Source of the DNA: Diplonema papillatum
Taxonomy: Eukaryota > Euglenozoa > Diplonemea > Diplonemida > Diplonemidae
DNA length: 64,000 nucleotides
Assembly: GCA_030068145.1 (NCBI GenBank)
Contig: JAPJBO010000017.1
Coordinates: 585,915 to 649,914, forward strand
Direction: 5' to 3'
The translations under genes were made by a program, and so were the position numbers. Below, one piece after another: positions 32,047 to 42,679 of this stretch. The first letter of the stretch is position 1. Each line of letters opens with the position of its first letter. Under the pieces are notes generated by a model that had not been told where the DNA came from, did not search any database, and worked only from the letters and a program-made list of their open reading frames with translations.

Positions 32047-33130
32047 GGGTGTGATCCATATGCCCGGTGCAAACCCGGAAGAACTCAAGGGGGGTCCGAT
32101 TTTTTATTTTGCACCACCTCCCCTTCAGGTAATGGCAGGTGACCGCTGCAATCAAGCTAAACCGACTGCACCAGGGCCCTGTCGAGTAAAAACCAGCACC
32201 AATAAATATGTAAGGCGGCACTGAAAGTGTAGGTCCACTGCAGAAGGTATCCGGAATATTTGCCATTGCAGCGCTGAATGCACACCTCTGACAGACAGGA
32301 ATCACTATTTTCCAAAGTCTCCAGAGTGCAACCCGGTTGTGCTTGACGCAACGGACTACAACCGACCACCAGCCAGCAATTGCCTCAAACTCCCCCGATA
32401 CTACGAACCGAGGAGCATAGTACAAGCAGATTAACCCTTTGCCCTCGCACTTTCCAAATGAAGCATCATTTCCAAATTCATGTGGTTTTGAGTGAGCTTT
32501 CTTCTTTCTGATACGGCTGTGTCATGCTGGCTCTTGCCGGATGCTAGCTAGAGGGATGACATTCGAGCGAGCTTCGTTACTTCACGACCGCGCCGTAGCC
32601 TCCCCTGTGCCTTGGGTCCATGAGTGGCTGTTCTCGGCTGGTATGTCCGAGTCGGTGTTTCCTCGTCTTTAGACTTCTTCTTCGAGCTGTGTGCAGCCCC
32701 AACGTCCGGGTCTGCACCTGGGGCGGCCCCGTTTCTCCGCTCTTCTGTCTCTTCTGCTTTCACCTCATGCTTCCATCCATCCGGGCCATCTCCCGACACA
32801 TTGAGCTACGACCACTGGAGAACGAGTGGTGGCCTGTCTCTGCTAATTGCGTGACGCAGTTGCGGGCCCACGCACGCCACGCACCCATGCTCGGCAGCCT
32901 TTCCTTCGCAGCTGCCGGGGTTGTTGGTATACCCGCATTTCGGAGTGCATCGAAACCCTTGCAGAGCTCAAAGAGCGGCTTGGTCAGCCACAGTTTGAAA
33001 GGACGCGGAACCAAAGGTAGCAGTCTGCTCAGGCACATCTTAAGCCATCCGACAGCACCTTCTAGGCGAGGGTAAACCGGTTGTACTTGACGGGAGGGGA
33101 ACCCGTCCGTTCGAATCCGCTTGTACACCA
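32047..33130 (+). mobile_element. TG...CA element (LTR-like), shorter copy
   Basis: Begins GGTGTGATCCATATGCCCGG and follows the same course as the longer copies at 36655-38408 and 42811-44403, but ends earlier than they do. Of the three it looks the most eroded at its ends, and no flanking duplication is visible. It is treated as a fossil. Confidence 0.65.
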
Positions 33131-33339
33131 CATCAGAGCCAGTGGTAGGTCAGGTGCCTGGCTGCACCGTCTGACCGTGCCACGCTGACGTTCGGGGCGA
33201 ATCGCGGTGACAGTACTGTAGTAGCTGACCAGATGCTACAGCCGAGAGTCAGGCAAGACATGATCTCATCAGACTCATGATCCGTTTCTTGGCCTGACAT
33301 ACCAGTGTCCACGGTCATTCCCCACGGCATCCTTGGTGA

Positions 33340-33450
33340 GGCTGCGATGGTCTATTTTGAACCGTTCTCTTCATCGGAGCTGGGCGAGCAAAACGTCGTT
33401 GAAAAAGATCTGCTACGTGGACCAGCGGGAAAAATATCACCACAACTTTT
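33340..33450 (-). repeat. tRNA-related 200-bp repeat, partial copy
   Basis: In reverse orientation relative to 40578-41200: CTTCATCGGAGCTG, GAGCAAAA, GATCTGCTACGTGGACCAGC. It diverges after the A-box-like part. Confidence 0.7.
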
Positions 33451-33559
33451 GCCAAAACCAGAGTCCACTGTTTGTGCATTGAAAAACGGCCCGGACAGAT
33501 TATCAATGCCGCCGAGGCACTCTTTTGCCTCCGTGCATGTGACGAGGGAGCCTAAATTT

Positions 33560-34110
33560 CCTTGGGGCTACAGGGTGCGCCAAACGCGCCGCAAACGCGC
33601 CAGGCCCCAGGAGCCACACTGCCTCGTGTCCAAATGGACAGAAGAAAACCGGATGTCGCTGTCCACCGGGAAGACGGCACCAATCATCGTTCACCGAAGG
33701 CCCACCGACAAACCCTTCAAAACCCTGTCTTGCACAGAAAGGCAGAAAATCCGCATGAGGGTTGGAGAGAGATTCTGAAGGTGGTAGGTCCTACCGGGCT
33801 CTGCAGCGAGACCCCGGAAGCCGACAGCCAGAACCTGAAAGGATGGTATCTGCGAGAAGTGGACGGAGAGCCTTTCTCACAGGCGAAGCTGAAGAAGCAA
33901 AAAAGCATCGCATACAAAAGAGTTTCGTCAAGTCGCGCCCTTCTCTGGACGACAGCTGGCAGTTTGTGGCGCACGCGGAAAAGGCGAAGAAAATATTCCG
34001 AATACGCGCGCTGCTCCTGCACAAGCTGGCGAACACGGCGGGGGAACACCTGGAAGTGCTGCACTACAAGGCCAACCAGGGTATTCACTACTATGTGAGC
34101 GAACCAGCTA
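33560..34110 (+). pseudogene. Coding-like relic, unrecognised
   Basis: Protein-like stretches appear on the plus strand in more than one frame, for example LKGWYLREVDGEPFSQAKLK and FVKSRPSLDDSWQFVAHAEK followed by RALLLHKLANTAGEHLEVLH. I do not recognise the family and it looks broken. It ends against an 18-G run at the border of the next element. Confidence 0.35.
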
Positions 34111-34608
34111 ACCAGAAAAGCCAGAGACAGGAGGGGGGGGGGGGGGGGGGGTACACGGTGCACTAGTCAAGGACTTTTTTGACTTTGACTAGTGGTTTTA
34201 CTAGTCAAAATTTTGACTAGTAAAATGACTAGTGCCACTAGTAAAAATGACTAGTGCACTAGTAAAAATGACTTGTGCACTAGTAAAAATGACTAGTGCA
34301 CTAGTAAAAATGACTAGTGATTTAGACAAAATCCACCTAACCTGGACCCAAATCCTGGGTGTTTCGAGAGTTTTCGAGGGGTTTCACGGCACTACCGTGA
34401 CCACCGGTGCCCAGACACCACAAACCACCTGGGCAACCCCAGTTTTCGCGAGCGACAGGCCGAGTTGCGAGGTTTTTGGTTGGAAAGTTCCTGAGCTTGT
34501 ATGGCTTAGCAAACATAGTGCAAACGACAGTGCTATCCCTACGGTGAGGTCAGAGACATGTCGTGACAGGTCTCAGACACTGGACATAATGCGGGCTTCC
34601 GACCACAT

Positions 34609-34938
34609 TCAAACTCTGGTCCGTAGATTCGGCTTGTCGCTCATGGCGCTCCTATCGCCTTGGCATCGCACCCGACACAGTGCATTTACAGTAGTGGGTT
34701 CCCTAAAACCCACGAAGAAATGAGAGATGGTCGGCAGGTCTTCTTGCCGAGCTTCCCAACATGAATGTGCAACAGGTGCTGATTTTGTCCGCCTGCGAAC
34801 TGTTTGCAGGCAAGGCTTTGTGTTGTGCACATTCCACAAATAGTTGCTCACTGCTATGTGCTCCGCTTTCAAGTGTTGGAGGCACTCTCTCATGGAGTGC
34901 TTGGAGACTTCCTCTTTCACGCCGCCGCGGAAAACCAT
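34609..34938 (-). other. Unrecognised 109-residue frame inside the element
   Basis: MVFRGGVKEEVSKHSMRECL, then HLKAEHIAVSNYLWNVHNTK and CWEARQEDLPTISHFFVGF. The composition looks like a genuine soluble protein fragment, and the codons upstream remain open for about 17 residues (ending APQATR). The family is not recognised; it could be a captured exon. Confidence 0.3.
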
Positions 34939-35989
34939 TCTTGTAGCCTGTGGCGCGCGCGTTGTGTGCCAGTCAACACGTCGTGGTGCTTTGTCCGGTC
35001 ATTTCGAATGCCTGGAAGTCACGTTTCTTTGTCTTTTCGGGACGTGAAGACGACCATTGAGCCCACCGATCAATTGCTCAAAGCTTTCGTCGGGTGGGAC
35101 ACCAGCAGGTTCTGGTTTCTACTCGTCGGGTTTACGGCACGGTGAATCGCGTAGCCGGTGTACTTTTTGTGGAAACAGCTTCTTTCGCATCTTCGGTTGT
35201 TCACATACGACGATAGAAATCACCGCCTCGGAGTAGCTTGAACTCACAACGCACTGTCTATCGGGCATTGGGAGCTACTAGTAGTAAGTGCGGAAGAGCA
35301 TGAGGCAGGCAAGCTGTATAACACTCCTAGTAGGCAACAAATTCCCAGAAACTCCCCGTACTCAGCCGTGGTGCTCGCCTGCCTTCATGGCACTTGCACT
35401 TTACAGAACTCAATACTCAGCCCGATTCCTGTGGGGGAAGAGTGGGGGTGGGTGGCCCACCAAAAAAGCGACCACAGTTCTCCGCAAAACACAAACCGAC
35501 GAGTAATCGTGACTTATTCCTGCAGAACTGGCTTTGTTGAATGACGCTCGTGGCAGACAACTGACCCCAAGCTTTCGTCTATCGCACAGTAAGGATTCGC
35601 GTTGGGAACTGCGTTCGGAAAATCATTGGACCGGAATTTCTTTTTGGACTTTTTGGAGGTTCTGAAAGTTTTGGACTTTTCCCTGGGGTTTTCACTTTTT
35701 GGCGGTATTTTGAAGTCTGACCCAAGCAGCTTTTGCACTCGTTTCGTGTTTCCGTTACACAAATGATGGGACCGGCAGAATGTACGAACATTTCAAAGCT
35801 TCCCGAATTCCGGGCCGAAACGCGTCCAAATTGGTTCAGGTTACCTTTAGTTTCTGTTTGTCCTTAAAACCCGTGGTGCACGATCATGACTATGGGCATA
35901 GCCTGGGTCGCTTAGACAAGCACATGACGGGGGCGACTCATGAGATTGCCCCCGTCGCCGACCACGTGCCGGAACACGACGTCCGGGAC

Positions 35990-36063
35990 CGGCTATACTT
36001 GATCAACTCCTTGAACGTCAGCAGCCCGCTGTCGTCGGCATCCACCGCGTCAAAAACGCGCGT
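35990..36063 (-). pseudogene. Captured EF-hand exon fragment
   Basis: On the minus strand RVFDAVDADDSGLLTFKELI is a textbook EF-hand: a 12-residue loop DADDSGLLTFKE (36007-36042) with D, D, S, T and E at positions 1, 3, 5, 9 and 12, flanked by helix residues VFDAV and ELIKY. A second frame is open upstream (GLDLGELAVKRASLSEGDVL), so a splice or a break separates them. It lies inside a foldback-like element, hence probably a captured piece of a host calcium-binding gene. Confidence 0.5.
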
Positions 36064-36534
36064 GTCCGCCACTCGGCAGCCAGGACGTCGCCTTCACTCA
36101 GCGACGCTCGCTTCACTGCGAGCTCACCGAGGTCGAGTCCTTCCGCGGCATGCCGGCTTGCTCCGTAAGTCCATACTTGGACCGGAACCTTTTTGGACTT
36201 TTGGCCCAAGTTTTGGGGTTTGTAAAAGTATTTCGACTTTTCCCGGTCCAACATTATTCCGAACACGGTAGCAAGCGCAACGGTAGGGTACACTTTTGCG
36301 GTGGGACCCTCTGAAATTTACAAACCAGCCCAGATTTCGGTTCGGAACAGGTGGATTTCTACTAGGACACTAGTCATTTTGACTAGTGCACTAGTCATTT
36401 TTACTAGTGCACTAGTCATTTTTACTAGTGTTTTTACTAGTGCACTAGTCATTTTTACTAGTGCACTAGTCATGCTTTTTCACTAGTAAAATGACTAGTC
36501 AAAACACCTTTTACACTTTTACTAGTGCACCGTG

Positions 36535-36654
36535 TAATTTATTCCGGGGTGGCTTTTTTCCCGACTTTTTTTCCGACTTTTTTATTCCGGGAGGTGAAAA
36601 TTTGTTCCGGGAGGTGAAAATTTGTTCCGGGAAGTGAAAATTTGTTCCGGGGAG
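36535..36654. repeat. 20-bp-unit array, left part (GTGAAAATTTGTTCCGGGA)
   Basis: Matches 40236-40350 closely, including the ATTTATTCCGGGGTGGC start. It continues beyond the inserted element at 38409-38640. Units read AACAAATTTTCACTTCCCGG on the other strand. Confidence 0.85.
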
Positions 36655-38408
36655 TGGTGTGATCCATATGCCCGGTGCAAACCCGGCACAAACCCGGCAC
36701 AAACCCGGAAAAACTCAAGGGGGGTCCGATTTTTTATTTTGCACCACCCCTTCAGGTTGTGGCAGGTGACCGCTGCATTCAAGCTAAACCGACTGCACCA
36801 GGGTCCTGTTGAGTCAAAATCAGCACCAATAAGTAAGTATGGCGGCACTGAAAGTGTAGGTCCACTGCAGAAGATGCCCGGAATGCTTTTTGCCATTGCA
36901 GCGCTGAATGCACACCTCTGACAGACAGGAGCTACTATTTTCCAAAGCCTCCAGAGTGCAAGCCCGGTTGTGCTTGACGCAACGGACTACAACCGACCAC
37001 CAGCCACCAATTGTCAAACTCTCCCGACACTACGGGAACCGAGGAACCTGGCGCAGTCGGCAAGCCGAGTAAACCTCCGCCCTCGCACTTTTTCAAATGA
37101 AGCATCATTTCCAAAGTCATGTCCTCGTATGTGGTTTTGAGTGAGCTTTCTCCTTCTGATACTGTGTCATGCTGGCTCTTGCCGGATGCTAACTAGAGGG
37201 GTGACATTCAAGCGAGCTTCGTTTCGTAGATAGCTCAAAGCATTTGCAAAATAACACGAAAAGCCTCTAGGCAAAAACCCGTTTTCACATTTCTTCACCA
37301 CCGCGCCGTAGGCTCCTCTGTACCCTGGGCTCCCTGATTGGTTGTTCTCAGCTGGTATGTCCGCAGTGTTTCCTCGTCTTTAGACTTCTTCTTCGAGTTT
37401 TGTGTAGCCCGAACGTCCGGGTCTGCCACTGGCGCGGCCCCGCTTCTCCGTTCTCGTCTCTCCTGCTTCACCTCATGCTTCCATCCGTCCGGGCTTGCCT
37501 GCGCTTCCAGTCCGCTGGGTATTGTTCCCGGGGGAGAATCTTCCATTTCGAGTCGCCGTTTTCGAGCGACCTGCCTGAGGTACGGCACGCTCTCTTGCCT
37601 GCTTTCTGCCGTCTTGCCTGTCGTACGCTTGCAGAACGGCCTCGAATGCCTGCATTTGCGGCAGTGGCGACGTTCTGCATCCACGGTACGTGCTTACGTT
37701 TCAAGTCGACAACTACTGCTCCGTCCGACACATTGAGCTCGTGCTAACTGACGACCACTGCAGAACGAGTGATGACCTGTCTATGCTGATTGCGTGACGC
37801 TTGTTTGCTCGCAGCCACGAACGCCACGCACCCATGCTTGGTAGCCATTCCTCCGCAGTTGCTGCCGTTGGGGTTGTTCGTACCCGTTTCGGAGTGCATG
37901 GAAACCCTTGCAGAGCTCACACAGCGGCTTGGTCAACCACAGTTTGAAAGGATGCACCTTCTAGGCGAGGGTAAACCGTTTGTACTTGATGGGAGGGGAA
38001 CCCGCCCGTTCGAATCCGCCTGTTGCAGACTTCTGTTCCGATGGTACAGACGAGTGGGTTGAGCGTAGGAAGTTCTGTCCTTCTTTCTGATTCGATGGGA
38101 TGCTTGCTTCGCTTTCCGGTTTCCAAGCTACGGAAGGGCCCTCAGACCGGCAAAATATACACGATACAGCAGCCTGTAGGCTGAACATGACAGAAGTGCG
38201 AGGGACCACAAAGAGCGGGACAAACCCCCACGAGCACCAGACGACCACGGGACGTGGCAAAATCCACCGCGAAGCCTGAAATCTCCACGACCAAGGGTGC
38301 TAGCGGGTGCTGGGGAGACAAAAATAAAAAACCCGGACCCCCCCCCCCGGTACAAACCCGGCACAAACCCGGCACAAACCCGGAAAAACTCCAAGGTGGA
38401 TCACACCA
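36655..38408 (+). mobile_element. TG...CA element (solo-LTR-like), 5-bp duplication
   Basis: A 1754-bp unit that starts TGGTGTGATCCA and ends TGGATCACACCA, with GGGAG on both sides (36650-36654, 38409-38413). The array it interrupts exists uninterrupted at 40236-40585, which proves the borders. TG...CA termini with short inverted ends and a 5-bp duplication are typical of LTRs; with no paired copy or pol gene nearby it would be a solo LTR. A DNA transposon with a 5-bp duplication is the alternative. About 90% identical by eye to 42811-44403. It looks complete at its ends. Fossil. Confidence 0.75.
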
Positions 38409-38640
38409 GGGAGGGCTTTTTTTCTGACTAATTTGTACCGGGAACTGAAGATTTGTTCCGGGGTGGGCTTTTTTTCTGACTAATTTGTTCCTGGGTGAGT
38501 TTTTTTTCATTTCTGGGCTAAAAATGGCTGACACGATCAGTGAGCCTCCCAGAAAAAAAACTCACCCCGGAACAAATTTTCACTTCCCGGAACAAATTTG
38601 CAGTTTCGGAACAAATTTCACCTAGTTTCACGGGACCCGG
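38409..38640. repeat. 20-bp-unit array, right part
   Basis: Continuation of 36535-36654 after the insertion; matches 40348-40585, including GGCTGACACGATCAGTGAGC and the closing TTTCACGGGACCCGGAC. Confidence 0.85.
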
Positions 38641-39204
38641 ACAGAACCCAGAACTGGGGAGGACTGGGCTGACAACCCAAGGTGGCAACAAACGGAATCT
38701 GCACTCCACATTACATCACGCAAGAATGGCTGATTCCTTCCTGAAGTCATCGACTGTCTTTGTGCCCACAGGAAGCGCGAACTGAACGCAAGGACCTTCC
38801 AGATGTGGAACACTGTACGGAGAGAAGACCACGCAACGGAGCAGGCGCCCACAAGTAGTTTCTAACAGGACTAATCCCTCACACCGAAGTGATCATGAGT
38901 TGCCTTAACGAAACGAACCTTGTGGAGCTGAACTCAGGCTGATAGGTGGGCCTTCTACAACTTAGCACCGGTCAGCAAGTAAACGTATCCGACCCCTGGC
39001 ACAGAAGGCACGCGGTGGCTATCGGTAAACTGCATCGCGCACTCAGACAGACTTAACAGCATGTACTTGGAACCCCTTCCCACGGTCAGTAACTTGGACG
39101 ACAATTACACTGGACGAACGCAGGAAATGACGAATATCCTCGAGGCTGTCGTAAATTCTCTTCTCAAAAAATATTAAAATACATAGGGTCAAAAGGGCAC
39201 CCCC
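38641..39204. other. Gene-free spacer
   Basis: No gene or repeat recognised. Confidence 0.4.
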
Positions 39205-39659
39205 CCGAAAAAAAAAAAAGACTCCAGATACGCAAACTCTTTCGAACGCTGCACACGGGTATCCTTCAAGTGACCTCTAACTATCTGTTGCATACGCGTA
39301 TCCGGATCTGAAAGCCGAAGACTTTGTAACACTTTACCGCAACCGAAGTCGCGAACCGGGTTCGGCTTGCACTGCAAAAGCAGCATAATTGTGTCTTGCG
39401 CCCGAGCGCGGAAATCCGCCACCCGCCATTCGGCTAGAGTGCAAGAACACAATTGCGAAGCGTACTACAAACGGATAGTGTTACATAGGCGAACGAATCA
39501 TGCGAGAACCTATGGAGGGGCCCCTCGACAGCTTTCAGAACACGGCATAGTAAGTCAAGAGTCGGATAAGCGAGTGTGCACATTCTACTCCCGTTTGATC
39601 TGCATTTTCCACCTTTCCCCCCTTTCTTTGTTCTGCTGTGTGTATTTGAAAAACGTTAT
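39205..39659 (+). repeat. 450-bp core unit, copy B
   Basis: Opposite-orientation partner of 11806-12250, about 95% identical by eye, with a 9-bp insertion (GCCGAATGG on the minus strand). It starts in CCCCCCCG plus an A run and runs into a telomere-like array. Unlike copy A it has no GGAAAGAGATTTT array on either side. Confidence 0.75.
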
Positions 39660-39990
39660 CGCATGCGGGTAAGCGGGGTTTGCGGGTTAGGGTATGCGGA
39701 GTTTGCGGTGTTAGGGTACGCGGGGTTGCGGGTTCGGGTATGCGGGTTTGCGAGGTTAGGGTATGCGGGTTTGCGGGTTAGGGTTTGCGGGTTTAGCGGG
39801 TTTGCGGGTTTGCGGGTTAGGGTATGCGGGTTTGCGGGTTAGGGTATGCGGGTTTGCGGGTTAGGGTATGCGGGTTTGCGGGGTTTGCGGGTTAGGGTTT
39901 GCGGGGTTAGGGTACGCGGGTTGCGGGTTTGCGGGTTTGGGTATGCGGGTTTGCGGGTTCGGGTATGCGGGGGGGGGTTCGGGTATGCGT
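39660..39990 (+). repeat. Telomere-like interstitial array, longer copy
   Basis: GGGTTAGGGTATGCGGGTTT and TGCGGGTTTGCGGGTTAGGG alternate irregularly for 330 bp. The G-rich strand is plus here and minus at 11640-11805; relative to the core unit the orientation is the same at both sites. Confidence 0.8.
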
Positions 39991-40039
39991 ACCTTACACA
40001 AAAGTTGTAAAAATCACACACAAATGGTGAAAATCTGGA

Positions 40040-40585
40040 AAATTTGGCAAACCCCAAATTTTCAGTTTCCGGAACAAATTTTCACTTCCCGGAATAAATT
40101 TTCACTTCCCGGAACAAATTTTCACTTCCCGGAACAAATTTTCACTTCCCGGAACAAATTAGTCGGAAAAAAAGCCTGAAAAAAAGCTCACCCAGGAATA
40201 AATTAGCTCGACCCGGGGGGGGGGGTGTGGGGCTAATTTATTCCGGGGTGGCTTTTTTTCCGACTTTTTTTCCGACTTTTTTATTCCGGGAGGTGAAAAT
40301 TTGTTCCGGGAGGTGAAAATTTGTTCCGGGAAGTGAAAATTTGTTCCGGGGTGGGCTTTTTTTCTGACTAATTTGTTCCGGGAACTGAAAATTTGTTCCG
40401 GGGTGGGCTTTTTTTCTGACTAATTTGTTCCTGGGTGAGTTTTTTTTCATTTCTGGGCTAAAAATGGCTGACACGATCAGTGAGCCTCCCAGAAAAAAAA
40501 CTCACCCCGGAACAAATTTTCACTTCCCGGAACAAATTTTCAGTTTCGGAACAAATTTCACCTAATTTCACGGGACCCGGACCAT
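40040..40585. repeat. 20-bp-unit arrays, uninterrupted locus
   Basis: An array of AACAAATTTTCACTTCCCGG at 40050-40190, then an inverted array from 40236 (TTCCGGGAGGTGAAAATTTG) and a final forward block with AAAATGGCTGACACGATCAG. It serves as the empty-site reference for the insertion at 36655-38408. The inverted arrangement allows a large foldback. Confidence 0.85.
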
Positions 40586-41240
40586 AAAGTATGTCATGGT
40601 TCGTGAGTCCTTACAAGGCGGAGGGCGCCGCCGCGTGGAACCCACCAGGTTTGCTTTGGGATTCGATGGGAAGGACGGGTATCGATCCCCCGGGTGGTGG
40701 TATTTCTTCGCTGGTCCATGCAGCAGACCTTTTTCGACGAAATTTTGCTCGTGATCAGCTCCGATGGAGAGATTTGTGAAAAATAAACCCGGGGATCGAA
40801 AGTTATGTGCATGGATCGTGGGTCTTTATGAGATGCAGGGCACCGGGCGTGGAAACCACCAGGTTTGCATTGGGAAGGGCGGGTATCCATCCCCTGGTGG
40901 GTGACATCCCTTCGCTGGTCCACGTTGCAGATCTTTTTCGGCGAGATTTTGCTCGTACTCAGCTCCGGTGAAGAGAACGGTGAAATACAGACCCGGGGAC
41001 CACAAAGTACGTGCATGGCTTGTGGGTCTTATCAGATGCAGAACGCCGGGCGTGGAAACCACCAGGTGCGCATTGGCAAGGACGGGTGTCGATGTCCCTG
41101 GCTGGTGACATTTCTTCGCTGGTCCACGTAGCAGACCTTTTTCGGCGAATTTTTGCTCGTGATCAGCTCCGATGAAGAGAACCGTGAAAAATAGACCCGA
41201 AAACGAAAGATTGTTTTGTGGTTCGTTGGCCTTTCACTTC
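40578..41240 (-). repeat. tRNA-related 200-bp repeat, three in tandem
   Basis: Three units of about 200-220 bp. Read on the minus strand each has TCTGCTACGTGGACCAGCG (A-box-like) and, about 40 bases later, GGATCGATACC-like (B-box-like; GGATCGATTCC at 58621-58631, one mismatch from the consensus). The conserved flank is TCTTCATCGGAGCTGATC and CCCCGGGTCTATTTTTCAC. It is a candidate tRNA-derived SINE in head-to-tail array. Other copies: 33340-33450, 58205-58720, 61950-62080 and 63940-64000. Confidence 0.65.
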
Positions 41241-41447
41241 CGCAGGGCAGCTGGAGCGCGATTGGACAGCCCAGACATTGTCAAATGGGAAAACCGATAG
41301 TTTTTCCACTTTGAGGTCATTCGCCCGTCCATTTTTTTCGAAAAAGCACAATTTTCTGTGAGTTTTTTTGCTGTTTTCCGCAATTTTCGGTCGTCCCCTG
41401 CGAGTTTCGAGCGAGTTCGACATGAAAAAAAAAGTTTTTTTTTTTTG

Positions 41448-41780
41448 AGCTACCACGAGCTACCAGAGCTACCGGTAGCTGAGCTACCAGTAGCTGGTAG
41501 CTAGCTACCAGCTACCGTAGCTGGCCCCCACACTGGCTGGTGGCTGCCACTGACTGCCCGTGGCTGTCACCTACACTGACCAGGGGGGGGTCGAAAAAAG
41601 CCGGAAAAAGGCATTTCGTCACGTTTCTTTGCATTTTTTCGCATTTTTTGGCCCTGAATACCGGTACAATTCCAGTTTCGGACACAATCCATTTTTTCCA
41701 CTTTTTGAGCTACCACGAGCTACCGGGAGCTACCCGGTAGCTCTGGTAGCTCAGCTACCGGTAGCTGGTAGCCAGCCCCC
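41448..41780. repeat. Duplicated AGCTACC palindromic arrays
   Basis: Two blocks (41448-41530, 41702-41775), each beginning TTTTTGAGCTACCACGAGCT and ending CCCCCACACTGGC, made of GAGCTACC and its reverse complement GGTAGCTC. They can fold on themselves. The second block truncates the MULE gene's C-terminal side. Related ATAGCTACATGTAGCTGGCC blocks lie at 46115-46270. Confidence 0.75.
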
Positions 41781-41784
41781 ACAC

Positions 41785-42622
41785 TGGCAGCGACGTGTTT
41801 CAGAAAGTGCCGCCACGAGTCATTGCACTCGTGCAAAAAGGGAAATACCGCAATGGCTAGCGGTACGACGCACGATTCTGCGTCTACGGCACACAGGGCA
41901 AGTAAATGGCCTTTAGCGGCGCCCTTCAAAAACGCGCCGTCCATGGTCATGAACCTCGGTTCGAGAGCCCGGTAAACGGCGATGCTTCCCGCCAGTGCGA
42001 GGAACGCATGGTGGAAATGCCCGTTTACGCGATGGATGTGGCTCACGAACCTGGGGTTCTGTGCCACCATGTGACTCAAAAAGCCCGCAAGCTTCCTGTA
42101 TGAGTCCTCGACGGTCCCGAAGAGCTCAGCTTCCACCTGGTGGATAGCCTTTCTCGCAACCTTCACGGACACCGTAATGCCCGTCTTCAGCTCGAAAGCT
42201 TTGGCGAGTGTCGCGGCGTTGGCCTGGGTTTCCGCAACGAGCTGGCGCATCTCGTGCGCCACCACTTTGCCCATCCCCTTTGTTTTACCTTGGGCCACCG
42301 CCTGACACGTGTGGTCCACTACTTCTACGCACTTCCACGCCCCTCCCTCCTGGTTCGTTGGTCGGAATGACACGTAGAAGGCACAGGGGTTCCCCCCGGC
42401 CTCATCAGTGCTGCAGCGGTAGATGCAACAGGTTTTGTTCCTGTTCTGTTGGTGGGCTGTTTTCCCCGTGCTGATGGCCCATAGCTTTAATGCGAGCACT
42501 GCCGCATCAGCTGATTCATAGAGAGTGCCCTTGACAACCCCTTCGTCAAGGCCAGCCGGCATTTCCCCACCTTTTTTTTCTCCCGTTCCCCAGCTTTTTT
42601 TTTCTCCTGTTTCAGAATTCAT
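41785..42622 (-). pseudogene. MULE (Mutator-like) transposase, N-terminal half
   Basis: About 280 residues from MNSETGEKKSWGTGEKKGG. A zinc-binding MULE DNA-binding region (CCIYRCSTDEAGGNPCAF, then KCVEVVDHTCQAV) is followed by the helical spacer and the start of the DDE core, MTMDGAFLKGAAKGHLLALC with the first Asp, then PLAIAVFPFLHECNDSWRHF as in MULE transposases. The frame then runs into AGCTACC repeat sequence (translated YQLPVAELPELPGSSR), so the second and third catalytic acidic residues are missing. Plain DNA transposon, 3'-truncated by the repeat block. A 30-bp array begins 60 bp upstream of its start. Confidence 0.82.
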
Positions 42623-42679
42623 GAAGTGTGAAGGTTTGTAGAGCTGGAGGTTGTGGTATCGAGTCCCAGAAGTGGCATT

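Larger units (their letters stand above)
34151..36534. mobile_element. Foldback-like element with ACTAGT arrays
   Basis: A 2.38-kb unit bounded by TACACGGTGCACTAGT and its exact reverse complement. Each end carries an array of about 21-bp units, ACTAGTGCACTAGTAAAAATG, at 34180-34325 and in reverse at 36362-36530. No transposase is visible. The interior is a patchwork that includes an open minus-strand frame (34609-34938), an EF-hand-encoding stretch (about 36007-36042) and two related GGACCGGAA...TTTTTGGACTTTT segments. That is the look of a non-autonomous element carrying captured DNA. A G run on the left hides any target duplication. Confidence 0.7.
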
